9,480 nucleotides of DNA from Actinomycetes bacterium (GCA_023404805.1 JAEYAL010000167.1:1-9480); one strand, 5' to 3'. Counted from the stretch's first letter, positions 1-6,323 are shown. A program made the numbers and translations. The notes: generated by a model from the letters alone, not told the origin.

Positions 1-1
1 C

Positions 2-502
2 GCCGACAGCGAGACGGCCGCCCGCTCCGGCGCCCGCCGCCTCAGCGACGACGAACTCGCCGCCTGGCGCCGCCGCCTCAGCGAGCGCGCCGACCGCCTC
101 GCCGCCCAGCGGCCTGGCACCGGCACGGGCGCCCCTGCCACCGCCGCAGGCGCTGCTGCCTCGAACCCCGGTCAGGCTCCAGCGCCCGCGCAGAGCGAAC
201 CGCCTGCCTACTGGTCCGGGAACACCTCGTCGTCCGACGCCGGCAGCCCGCCGCTCCAGAAGCCGGCCGCCGCTACGCCGCCCGCGCCCGCCGTCGAGCC
301 GACCCAGCCCGGCGTCCCAGCCGACTTCTTCGACGCCGGCGACGCCGAACAGGCTTTCGCCCCGGAGCCTGCTCCCGAACCCGTTGCCGCCGAGCCCGAC
401 CACGACGTGCTCGACGACACCCCGGACTTCCTCGAGGAGACCCCGGAGCACGACCGCATGTGGTTCGAGCAGAAGCCCCCGCGGGATTTCGATTTCGGCT
501 AG
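2..502 (+). CDS. 3' end of an unrecognised Pro/Ala-rich protein (partial)
   Basis: The frame is open from the first bases of the window to TAG at 500-502, giving 166 residues; the start lies outside. I do not recognise the family. The visible part has three zones. The first is a charged, probably helical segment near residues 12-38 (key run RLSDDELAAWRRRLSERA). The second, residues about 40-115, is a low-complexity linker rich in Pro, Ala, Gly and Ser. The third is an acidic-aromatic tail from about residue 116 to the end, with DVLDDTPDFLEETPEHDR, then WFEQKPP and a terminal DFDFG. The compact tail after a disordered linker suggests a short docking peptide, but that is inference. Codons are strongly G/C-ending throughout, which supports real coding. 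A GC-rich hairpin follows the stop directly. No neighbour on the same strand shows what it works with. Confidence 0.7.
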   Translation, partial: ADSETAARSGARRLSDDELAAWRRRLSERADRLAAQRPGTGTGAPATAAGAAASNPGQAPAPAQSEPPAYWSGNTSSSDAGSPPLQKPAAATPPAPAVEPTQPGVPADFFDAGDAEQAFAPEPAPEPVAAEPDHDVLDDTPDFLEETPEHDRMWFEQKPPRDFDFG

Positions 503-505
503 TCC

Positions 506-527
506 GCGCCGCACACGGATGCGGCGC
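506..527 (+). terminator. GC hairpin just after the first gene
   Basis: Perfect 7-bp arms GCGCCGC (506-512) and GCGGCGC (521-527) enclose an 8-nt loop, starting 4 nt after the stop codon. There is no T-run behind it, so it is either a weak or Rho-assisted terminator or an RNA 3'-end stabiliser. The position is the main support. Confidence 0.4.
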
Positions 528-617
528 CATCGCCTTACGGATCGCAGGACCCGCTCCGGCGTGCTGACGGGCCTCGCGCGGGAGTAGCGACGGCGGGGCA
601 GGCCGAGAGCCGTCGCG

Positions 618-643
618 AATTACACCCTGCAGAGGGCGTGATT
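618..643. repeat. Hairpin repeat, copy A
   Basis: Arms AATTACACCC (618-627) and GGGCGTGATT (634-643) flank the 6-nt loop TGCAGA. The pairing has one G-T wobble and one A-C mismatch. It is 20/26 identical to the hairpin at 751-776, with the same loop length. Confidence 0.6.
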
Positions 644-654
644 TTGGCGTTGAA

Positions 655-739
655 CGTGCCAGTTCACGCCCGCCAGAGGCTGTACTTGCGCAGTTCGCGG
701 TCGCCCGGACACAGCCGCTGAAGGGCGTGGAATGGCACG
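655..739. repeat. Long nested hairpin
   Basis: Outer arms at 655-671 and 723-739 pair over 17 positions: CGTGCCA with TGGCACG and CACGCCC with GGGCGTG, joined by GTT opposite GAA. An inner 6-bp stem GGCTGT/ACAGCC (678-683/711-716) sits above an internal loop of GCCAGA opposite GCTGAA. The CACGCCC/GGGCGTG core is also seen in the flanking hairpins. Confidence 0.6.
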
Positions 740-750
740 CTGCCGCTCGG

Positions 751-776
751 GATTACGCCCTGCTGGGGGCGTAATC
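751..776. repeat. Hairpin repeat, copy B
   Basis: Perfect 10-bp arms GATTACGCCC (751-760) and GGGCGTAATC (767-776) with loop TGCTGG. Its terminal pair is G-C where copy A has A-T, and its other differences from copy A in the stem keep or improve pairing. Confidence 0.65.
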
Positions 777-956
777 GGCCACGCGTCTGGACCGACCACC
801 GAAACCGGCGCGTTCTGGCCCTATCGCTGTCAGGATCGGACGGACGTCCAGACGGCTCAGGATGACCGGATTCCTGTCCGATCAACGGAGCGGACAGGGA
901 GTTCCGCCTTCACCACGCGGAACGAACCAAGCTCTTGCCTCGGAGGGCAAGGACGC

Positions 957-986
957 GCAAGGGCGGCTCGCAAGGGCCGCCCTTGC
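957..986 (+). terminator. Strong terminator-like hairpin
   Basis: Perfect 11-bp arms GCAAGGGCGGC (957-967) and GCCGCCCTTGC (976-986) with an 8-nt loop, followed on the + strand by TGCTTTG. The T-run is short, as is common in high-GC genomes. No + strand protein gene ends nearby: the first gene stops about 455 bp upstream. This is the main reason to suspect a non-coding transcript ending here. Confidence 0.55.
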
Positions 987-1004
987 TGCTTTGTGGGTCT
1001 GGGA

Positions 1005-1107
1005 CGGGCTGGGGGGTGGGGTGGCCCCCGTTCGGACACCCTTACGTTCGCTGGCGCTCACTGCGGTCGCCACGGTCCGCTCGGAGGCCACCCCACCCCC
1101 GAGCCCG
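1005..1107. repeat. Inverted repeat with 22-bp arms, G-rich on + strand
   Basis: Arms 1005-1026 and 1086-1107 are complementary at 21 of 22 positions. The inner 15 bp, for example GGGGGTGGGGTGGCC against GGCCACCCCACCCCC, are perfect. The 59-bp centre contains a further short pairing, CGGAC (1033-1037) with GTCCG (1075-1079). It lies 3' of the glycosyltransferase gene, which reads leftwards, so it may cap or terminate that transcript, though no T-run follows. The left arm has G-runs able to form a two-layer quadruplex. Confidence 0.6.
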
Positions 1108-1113
1108 CTTCGT

Positions 1114-1155
1114 CGCCACCGCGCTGTGGGCGTCCCTTGCGGGTCGCTGGTGGCG
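1114..1155 (-). terminator. Possible hairpin downstream of the glycosyltransferase
   Basis: 7-bp arms CGCCACC (1114-1120) and GGTGGCG (1149-1155) lie within 11-52 bp of the glycosyltransferase stop on its transcript side. The loop is long (28 nt) and no T-run follows, so termination is only a positional guess. Confidence 0.25.
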
Positions 1156-1165
1156 CGATCTGCGT

Positions 1166-2764
1166 TTAGCGGTAGGCGCTTCTGCCTGCGTTTTGGTCGC
1201 GGGCGGCGGTGTAGGCGGCGGCGAGGCGCGCAGCGACGAGCTGCGGTGCGGCGTGTTCGACGGCGCGGCGGGCGGCGGCGTCGCCTGCGGCGTCATTGCC
1301 GGCGAGGCGCGTGATGAGGTTGGCAAGGGCCGCCGGGTCGCGGGGTGTGACGACCGCGTTGTCGCCGAGCAGCTCGGGCAGCGCGCCCACCGCCGAGCCC
1401 GCCGTCGGCAGCGCCGCCGACATCGACTCCAGCGCCGAGAGGCCGAAGGTCTCATGGGCGACCGAGGTCGCGAGGCCGATGCGCGCCCGCGCCCGCAGCG
1501 CCGCCAGCACGCGCTCCGACGCCCGCCCGATGAACACCGTGTTGCCGCGCAGGACCGGCTCGCCGTCGAGCAGCGCCAGGACCTCGCTGCCGAGCAGCGC
1601 CTCGAGCGCATGCTGCTCGCGCGGCGACGCGCCTGAAGTGGGCCCGGCAGGCGGTGGCGTCGCGTCCCGTCCGACCGCCGGCGGCTCCTTGGAGGGCGCC
1701 GGCCAGATCGCCGGCTTCTGATGGCCCGGCGGCGGGGCGGCGCTCGGCGGCGGCGTGGCTTGGCTGAGGAACGGGTCGATGTGGGCGGGGAACTCCCGCA
1801 GCGGCGGAGGCGTCGCGGGGCGGCGGATCCGCTCCGTCACCGCATCGCTGCGGCGTGACGCCCCGCGATAGAGCGACCGCGGCTTGACGCCCGGCTCCGG
1901 CGTCACCGCGGGCGCCGGCTCGCTGGCGCGTGTGGTGGTCGCCCCGGTTCCGATCGACCCGGTCGGCGGCGGCCCCGCATACTCCTCGAGCGCGGCCCGC
2001 TCGGGCCCGTCGCCAGCGATCACCAGCGGCAGGCTCGCCATCCGGCAGGCGTCGATGGCGGTGCGCACATCCTTCTCGGGCGCCAGCCGGCTGACGAGCA
2101 GCGCGAACCGACCCGCCGACGAGCGCGACCGCTCGACGACCTGCTCCGCCACGCCGCCGATCACATGCACGCGGTCAGCAGGCAGGCCGAGTCCGAGGTC
2201 GAGCAGGCGGGCGCGCGCGGCGGCGCTCGGCACGATCACGACGTCGGCGAGCTCGATCACCGCGGCCTGCCAGCGCGGCAAGGCCGCCGCGTACGCGGCG
2301 GCCTCTGGAAGGTTCCCGCGGCACCGGTGCCGGAGGCCCGGTCCAGGCTTGCCGCGGTGGCACTCGGTGCAGTCGTGGCCGTCGCGCACGTTCGTCGCGA
2401 CCGCGCACACCAGCCGGTAGTTGTGGAGGTGCACGACCACGGCGGCGCCCGCGTCGCGCGCGGCCCGCAGCGCTGCGGGCCCGAAGGTCGGGAAGAGATT
2501 GTGCGCGTGAAGCAGGTCGGCGCCCGACGCTGCAAGCGCCTCGGCCACCTCGCCGGCACCCGTGCCGCCCGCCAGCAGCCCGCGCGCCGCGTCAGCCGCC
2601 GACAGCTTCGTCGAGTCCCGGCGGATCCACGCCACGCGCTCGCCAAGCTCCCGCTCGGCGAGGGCAGCCAGCTGCTCGGCAGCACGCTCCTCGCCGCCGG
2701 CGATCCGGTAGCCGTGATGCAGCGCGAGAACGGTCGCCTGAGCGGCTTGAGCCGGTGCAGTCAC
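1166..2764 (-). CDS. Family 4 glycosyltransferase with a Pro-rich insert in the C-terminal domain
   Basis: 532 residues, predicted to move a sugar from a nucleotide-sugar to an acceptor (cell-surface glycan or glycolipid; substrate unknown). The N-terminal GT-B half opens with a beta strand and HHGYRIAGGEERAAE (residues 16-30), then DLLHAHN (83-89). A four-cysteine cluster (C120, C132, C135, C148) may bind metal. The C-terminal half begins at LLVSRLAPEKD (222-232) and VIAGDGPER (248-256), and carries the family EX7E motif as HETFGLSALE (E438, E446), then GALPELLGDNA. Between residues about 264 and 382 lies a Pro/Ala-rich insert with three ATPPP motifs (317, 336, 368), in frame and with no stops, so the protein is over 100 residues longer than usual. 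The start is GTG at 2764, preceded by GAGG; a start further inside would remove the first strand. It is divergent from the peptidase gene and alone in its transcription unit here. Confidence 0.88.
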   Translation of the reverse strand: MTAPAQAAQATVLALHHGYRIAGGEERAAEQLAALAERELGERVAWIRRDSTKLSAADAARGLLAGGTGAGEVAEALAASGADLLHAHNLFPTFGPAALRAARDAGAAVVVHLHNYRLVCAVATNVRDGHDCTECHRGKPGPGLRHRCRGNLPEAAAYAAALPRWQAAVIELADVVIVPSAAARARLLDLGLGLPADRVHVIGGVAEQVVERSRSSAGRFALLVSRLAPEKDVRTAIDACRMASLPLVIAGDGPERAALEEYAGPPPTGSIGTGATTTRASEPAPAVTPEPGVKPRSLYRGASRRSDAVTERIRRPATPPPLREFPAHIDPFLSQATPPPSAAPPPGHQKPAIWPAPSKEPPAVGRDATPPPAGPTSGASPREQHALEALLGSEVLALLDGEPVLRGNTVFIGRASERVLAALRARARIGLATSVAHETFGLSALESMSAALPTAGSAVGALPELLGDNAVVTPRDPAALANLITRLAGNDAAGDAAARRAVEHAAPQLVAARLAAAYTAARDQNAGRSAYR

Positions 2765-3057
2765 CCCGCCTCGGATCCGACGCTGACGGCACCCACGCCG
2801 CGCATCGTGTCACGGCGGCCCCGCGGAGAGCGCTGCTCGAGGACGTCATCCGACCGCTGCGGCGAAGCGGGCTCGCCGCCAGCGCCGAGAAGTGAACCGG
2901 ATGCCGATGTCACCCGGACCGTCATCCAGCGGTCAAGCGGCGACGCGCCCGGCCGACCACGGGGGCAGAGAGGCACTTCCTGCGCGCCCACCGCGAGTTC
3001 CCCCTTGGATCCGTCTCCAAAGTCCCACGGCTCACGCCCGCAATCAGAGAGATCCAC
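2765..3057. promoter_or_regulatory. Divergent intergenic region between glycosyltransferase and peptidase genes
   Basis: 293 bp with no gene; both flanking genes must be served from here. I see no convincing -35/-10 pair. An 8-bp direct repeat CGTCATCC occurs at 2844-2851 and 2920-2927. A short inverted pair, GGATG against CATCC, lies around 2899-2927. AGAGAGA at 3046-3052 is the ribosome binding site of the peptidase gene, and GAGG just upstream of 2764 (- strand) serves the glycosyltransferase. Confidence 0.35.
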
Positions 3058-4767
3058 ATGACTCCCGCCCTGGACCTGCGCGTCCTCCTGCCTCGACTGG
3101 CCGCTGCAACGGCCGTCGCCGCATGCCTCATCGCACCGACGGCGGCCAGCGCCACCGGCGCCCTCGGCACGAACGGCGCTGCGACGCCGACGCTGCACTG
3201 GAGCGCCTGCGATGACCCGGCGCTGCTGGAGGCCGATCCGTCCTTTGAATGCGCGACCGCGCGCGTCCCGCTCGACTACCGCAAGCCGAGCGCCGCCAAG
3301 ATCGACATCGCCGTCTCCAAGCTCGCGGCGACCGGCCCCGGCTCGCGCCTCGGCACCGTCTTCGTGAACCCGGGCGGCCCGGGCGCACCCGGCCTCGACT
3401 CGGCGACGTTCGCGACGCCCGAGCTGCGGGCCCGGTTCGACATCGTCGGCTTCGACCCGCGCGGCGTCGGCGCGAGCAACCCGCCGGTGCGCTGCGCGGC
3501 TACCTCCGAGGAGGCCGCCGAGCTGTTGAACCCGGCGTTCCCGATCAGCGGCTTGCAGGAGCTCACGGCCCTCGCGAAGGCGTCGCAGGGCGCCGCTGGC
3601 TGCCGCCGCTCGGCGACCATCGCGAGCCACATGTCGACGGGCAACGTGACCCGCGACCTGGAGCTGCTGCGCAAAGCCGTCGGCGACCCCAAGCTGAACT
3701 TCCTCGGGTTCTCGTCAGGCACCTTGATCGGCGAGACGTACGCGAACCTGTTCCCGTCGACGACGCGCGCGCTCGCGCTCGACGGCACGCTCGACCCGGT
3801 CCGGTTCACGACGGGCCGTAGCGCCGCCGAAGCGAGCCAGCCGCTCGACTACCGGCTCAAGAGCTACGTCGGGACCGATGAGGCCGTGACCGCCTTCCTC
3901 ACGGCGTGCGCCGATGCCCCCGGCACCTGCGCCTACGCGGGCCCGGGCGCCACGGCGAGCTCGTTGCGCACCAAGTTCAACGCGACGCTCGCGCGGGTCC
4001 GCGCGAAGAACGGCGTGGTCGTCGACCTCGGCGACGGCGAAGAGACGCTGAGCTACCAGGACGTGATCGGGATGATCTACGGCGAACTGAACGCGGGTAT
4101 CTTCACGTCGCAGGACCTCGCGGGCACGCTTGAGGCGATCGACATCGCGAGCCAGAGCCAGGCCGGCCGGATCCCGTCGAACGACCTGCGCGCGCTGCTC
4201 GATGTGCTGCGCCGCTGGCACACCGGCGGTGGCGGCCCGGTCGTCGAGCCCTACGACAACTTCCAAGACGCGTTCTCGACGTTCGTCTGCAACGACACGG
4301 CGGGCCCGTCGCTCGGCGCGACCTACGCCCTGCACGGCCGTCTCGCCGACGCCCAGGTCGCCGGGTTTGGCCCGTTCTGGATCTACACGACCGCCGCGTG
4401 CGCCTCGTTCCCGGTCGACGATGACGACGCCTACCGCGGCCCGTGGGGCGCCAGCACCGCCAAGCCGATCCTCGTGCTCGGCAACCGCGGCGGCGACCCG
4501 TCGGTCCGCTACGCGCAGGCCGTCGCCGCGCAGCAGACGCTCGGCAACGCCCGCCTGCTGTCGGTCGACATGTACGGCCACACCGCCTACAACCTCGCCA
4601 GCACCTGCGTGAACGAGACGGTCGACGCCTACTTCATCTCCCTCACGGTGCCGCCGACGGGCGCGTCGTGCGACACCGACTTCGGGCCGTTCGACCCGAT
4701 CGAGGAAGCGCTCTCCGATGACGGGGCCGAGGCTGGCTACGCACGTGGCCGCGCGCCGCTGAGCTAG
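3058..4767 (+). CDS. Secreted TAP-like alpha/beta hydrolase (S33 tripeptidyl aminopeptidase family)
   Basis: 569 residues. Family members of Streptomyces (Tap, SlpD, SlpE) release tripeptides or peptides outside the cell. The N-terminus has Arg residues followed by a hydrophobic stretch (14-26). Signal peptidase I could cut after ASA (residue 32), but VAAC ending at C23 also fits a lipobox, so it may be a lipoprotein. The mature part shows the oxyanion loop NPGGPG (104-109), FDPRGVGAS (132-140), the nucleophile elbow GFSSG (Ser219), and a C-terminal TAP-like domain with Asp480 in GGDPSVRYA and His508 in YGHTAYN. All three catalytic residues are therefore present. Several cysteines in the mature part are consistent with an exported, disulfide-bonded enzyme. 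ATG at 3058 has AGAGAGA 5 nt upstream. The gene ends at a convergent junction with a palindromic repeat. The substrate cannot be told from sequence; ester or amide hydrolysis of another compound is possible. Confidence 0.9.
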   Translation: MTPALDLRVLLPRLAAATAVAACLIAPTAASATGALGTNGAATPTLHWSACDDPALLEADPSFECATARVPLDYRKPSAAKIDIAVSKLAATGPGSRLGTVFVNPGGPGAPGLDSATFATPELRARFDIVGFDPRGVGASNPPVRCAATSEEAAELLNPAFPISGLQELTALAKASQGAAGCRRSATIASHMSTGNVTRDLELLRKAVGDPKLNFLGFSSGTLIGETYANLFPSTTRALALDGTLDPVRFTTGRSAAEASQPLDYRLKSYVGTDEAVTAFLTACADAPGTCAYAGPGATASSLRTKFNATLARVRAKNGVVVDLGDGEETLSYQDVIGMIYGELNAGIFTSQDLAGTLEAIDIASQSQAGRIPSNDLRALLDVLRRWHTGGGGPVVEPYDNFQDAFSTFVCNDTAGPSLGATYALHGRLADAQVAGFGPFWIYTTAACASFPVDDDDAYRGPWGASTAKPILVLGNRGGDPSVRYAQAVAAQQTLGNARLLSVDMYGHTAYNLASTCVNETVDAYFISLTVPPTGASCDTDFGPFDPIEEALSDDGAEAGYARGRAPLS

Positions 4768-4871
4768 TCGCGCCGCCCGGGTCCGTCCCCGCATTGAGCG
4801 TTCTTTCGTTGCCCCTATAGGGGAAGAAAAGGAACGCTCAATCCGCGGAACGGCTCAGTCGCGCCGCCCGG
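4766..4871. repeat. 15-bp direct repeats flanking palindrome copy 1
   Basis: AGTCGCGCCGCCCGG occurs at 4766-4780, across and after the peptidase stop codon, and again at 4857-4871, at the 3' end of the DUF1772 gene. The 76 bp between them hold the palindromic element. It could be a target-site duplication or a local duplication; GC-rich chance similarity is also possible. Confidence 0.45.
4793..4842. repeat. 46-bp palindromic intergenic element, copy 1 (likely bidirectional terminator)
   Basis: Perfect 11-bp outer arms ATTGAGCGTTC (4793-4803) and GAACGCTCAAT (4832-4842) enclose a T-rich left and A-rich right segment around the perfect palindrome CCCCTATAGGGG (4812-4823). The core 4795-4840 matches 8039-8084 at 43 of 46 positions. 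It sits between convergent genes (stops at 4767 and 4855), where transcripts from both sides must end. It lacks a T-run after the outer stem, so a terminator role is inferred from position. Confidence 0.75.
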
Positions 4872-5397
4872 CGCCGCGGTCGACCAGGGCCGCGGCGCCG
4901 AGGCAGCCGAGTGCGCCGACCGTGAGGCCGGTGCGCAGCAGGTGGCGGCGCGTCCACGGGCCTTCGAACGCCTCGCGGGCGGTGGCGACCTGCGCTGCCG
5001 TCGCGGCGTGCGGGTCGCCGAACGCCTTGAGCTGGTCGTTCAGCGGCACGTTCGCTCCGGCGGTCATCAGCAGGCCTGCGACGTTGAGCACCAGCGCCGC
5101 GAGCAGCAGCCGCCCGACGCGCCGCGAGCGGTCCTCACCGCGGCGCCGGCGGGCCTGCAGGTATGCCGCGAGCGAGAGGGCCGGCGCGCCGAGGAACGCG
5201 ACCATGAAGGCCGGGTTGACGATCGCCTCGTTCATCTCCTGGATCGACTCGACGAAGCTCACGTCGGCCGTGCGCGCGAGGCCGGGCATCACCGAGACGG
5301 CCCAGCCGTAGTAGAGGCCGGCCAGCAGCGCCGTGGTGATCAGCGCGCCGCCGAGGACCAGCTGGTCGCCCGTGCCTCGGGCAGGAGCGGCACTCAT
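4855..5397 (-). CDS. DUF1772 (anthrone oxygenase-like) membrane protein
   Basis: 180 residues with four predicted membrane segments near 13-34, 62-81, 95-116 and 152-172. Family signs are GLYYGWAVSVMPGL (27-40) after the first helix start, ESIQEMNEAIVNPAF (50-64), and the conserved NVPLND (116-121) after helix three, followed by a charged loop with EGPWTRRH (145-152). The DUF1772 family includes fungal anthrone oxygenases, but most bacterial members have no proven reaction, so no substrate is claimed. Its ATG (5397-5395) overlaps the TGA of the NmrA-like gene in ATGA, so the two are translationally coupled and probably work together. The gene ends at the palindromic element that separates it from the convergent peptidase gene. 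Confidence 0.85.
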   Translation of the reverse strand: MSAAPARGTGDQLVLGGALITTALLAGLYYGWAVSVMPGLARTADVSFVESIQEMNEAIVNPAFMVAFLGAPALSLAAYLQARRRRGEDRSRRVGRLLLAALVLNVAGLLMTAGANVPLNDQLKAFGDPHAATAAQVATAREAFEGPWTRRHLLRTGLTVGALGCLGAAALVDRGAGRRD

Positions 5398-6323
5398 CGG
5401 ACGGCCTCAGGCGCTGCCGCCCATGCGCCTGCCGCGGCGGCGGCCCGGGCGTAGTCGGCGAACCGGCGGGCCGGGCGGCCCAGGACGCGCTCGATCGTGC
5501 CGGTCGTCGAGGCGTTGCGGCCGTCCATCAGTTCGCTGAACAGGTAGCCGATGAGGTCGCGCAGCTCCGGTGGGACGCCCTGCTCAGCGGCGCCCTCGAG
5601 GTAGGCGTCGAGGGGCAGCGGCACGTAGGTGAGCGGGCGGCCCGTCGCCGCCTGCAGCTGGGCGACCACCTCGGGCATCGTGAGCAGCTCCGGACCGGTC
5701 ACCTCGAGAACCTGCCCTTCGTAGCCGGGCTGGGTGAGTGCGGCGACCGCGACCGCGGCGATGTCGTCGGCGTCGATGTACGGCTCGGCGACGGACGTCT
5801 CCGGCAGCACGAGCACGCCGCCCGTGACGCCGTCGGCCATGAAGTCTTCGCTGAAGTTCTGCGCGAACCACGAGGCGCGCACCACGGTCGCGGGGATCGG
5901 GCCGTCGAGCACGAGCCGCTCGGAGGCCTCCGCCGTTTCCTCGCCGCGGCCGGAGAGCAGCACGAGCCGCTGGACGCCGCGCTCGGCGGCCAGCGCGGTG
6001 AACCCGCGGACGTGGTCGACGGCACCGGGCACGGCGAGGTCCGGCGAGTACGCGAGGTAGACCGCCTGCACGCCGTCGAGCGCGGCGTCCCAAGTCGTCG
6101 CATCGGTCCAGTCGAAGCGCGGCTCGACGGAGCGGGCGCCGATGCGCACGTCCACGCCGAGCTGGGTGAGGCCGGCGGCGACGCGGCGGCCCGTCTTGCC
6201 GGTCCCGGCGAGGACGAGCGTGAGGCCGGGGTCGACGAACACGGCGCTCGCGCTGCGGGCGGCAGCTGCGTCGCGGGCGGCGGCGTCGGCGGTTGAGACG
6301 GCGGGGTCGGATGAGGTGGTCAT
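5394..6323 (-). CDS. NmrA/EasG-like NAD(P)-binding oxidoreductase
   Basis: 309 residues from the chosen ATG at 6323, which has GGAG about 8 nt upstream; a longer frame (to 6374) has no such support. After about 32 Ala/Ser-rich residues a Rossmann fold begins with TLVLAGTGKTGRRVAAGL (GxGxxG at 40-45), the form seen in the EasG/ergot-alkaloid-type branch of NmrA-like atypical short-chain dehydrogenases. Other family-like pieces are RFDWTDATTWDAAL (69-82), VYLAYSPD (88-95), the strand VLLSGRGEE (121-129), RASWFAQNFSEDF (149-161) and AEPYIDADDIAAVA (179-192). No Tyr-x3-Lys catalytic pair is evident, as usual in this group, so it may be a reductase or a redox-sensing protein. It is the first gene of a two-gene operon with DUF1772, divergent from an AraC-type regulator. 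The substrate is unknown. Confidence 0.85.
   Translation of the reverse strand: MTTSSDPAVSTADAAARDAAAARSASAVFVDPGLTLVLAGTGKTGRRVAAGLTQLGVDVRIGARSVEPRFDWTDATTWDAALDGVQAVYLAYSPDLAVPGAVDHVRGFTALAAERGVQRLVLLSGRGEETAEASERLVLDGPIPATVVRASWFAQNFSEDFMADGVTGGVLVLPETSVAEPYIDADDIAAVAVAALTQPGYEGQVLEVTGPELLTMPEVVAQLQAATGRPLTYVPLPLDAYLEGAAEQGVPPELRDLIGYLFSELMDGRNASTTGTIERVLGRPARRFADYARAAAAAGAWAAAPEAVR

Larger units (their letters stand above)
587..986 (+). ncRNA. Candidate structured non-coding RNA (hairpin chain, unassigned)
   Basis: No reading frame here looks like protein. Instead the 400 bp resolve into consecutive hairpins separated by 0-20 nt: 587-594/609-616 (8 bp), 618-627/634-643 (10 bp, imperfect), 655-671/723-739 (17 bp with one mismatch and one G-T) holding an inner 678-683/711-716 stem, 751-760/767-776 (10 bp, perfect), 785-792/846-853 (8 bp), 871-880/891-900 (10 bp with one G-T), 901-907/917-923 (7 bp), 934-939/946-951 (6 bp), and the terminator-like stem 957-967/976-986. 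Strand is chosen because TGCTTT follows the last stem on the + strand. I found no hallmark of RNase P RNA, tmRNA, SRP RNA or a tRNA. Boundaries and transcription are inferred. It could equally be a cluster of REP-like repeats or a plasmid/element transfer or replication site. Confidence 0.4.

Noticed and set aside
618..776. Integron attC sites or a CRISPR array
   Set aside because: The hairpins lack the RYYYAAC/GTTRRRY cores of attC, and there are no regularly spaced repeats with unique spacers.
587..986. RNase P RNA, tmRNA, SRP RNA or tRNA
   Set aside because: None of the hallmark conserved stretches or a cloverleaf could be found on either strand; left as unassigned.
732..1314. Overlapping + strand open frames in the hairpin region
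   Set aside because: They run through the hairpins and the 22-bp-arm inverted repeat, have no ribosome binding site and no protein-like pattern.
1619..1975. Frameshift or fusion of two genes in the glycosyltransferase
   Set aside because: Both halves are in one frame with no stop, and the halves are complementary parts of a single GT-B fold, so an in-frame insert fits better.
2761..3630. Long open frame (289 codons) on the - strand
   Set aside because: It lies mostly antisense to the well-supported peptidase gene, is Arg/Ala-rich without motifs, and reflects GC-rich codon bias.
3715..4794. 359-codon open frame on the - strand
   Set aside because: Fully antisense to the peptidase, with composition typical of a shadow frame and no domain.
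4793..4842. Classical intrinsic terminator
   Set aside because: The stem is strong but no T-run follows it in either direction; it is better described as a palindromic repeat with probable terminator function.
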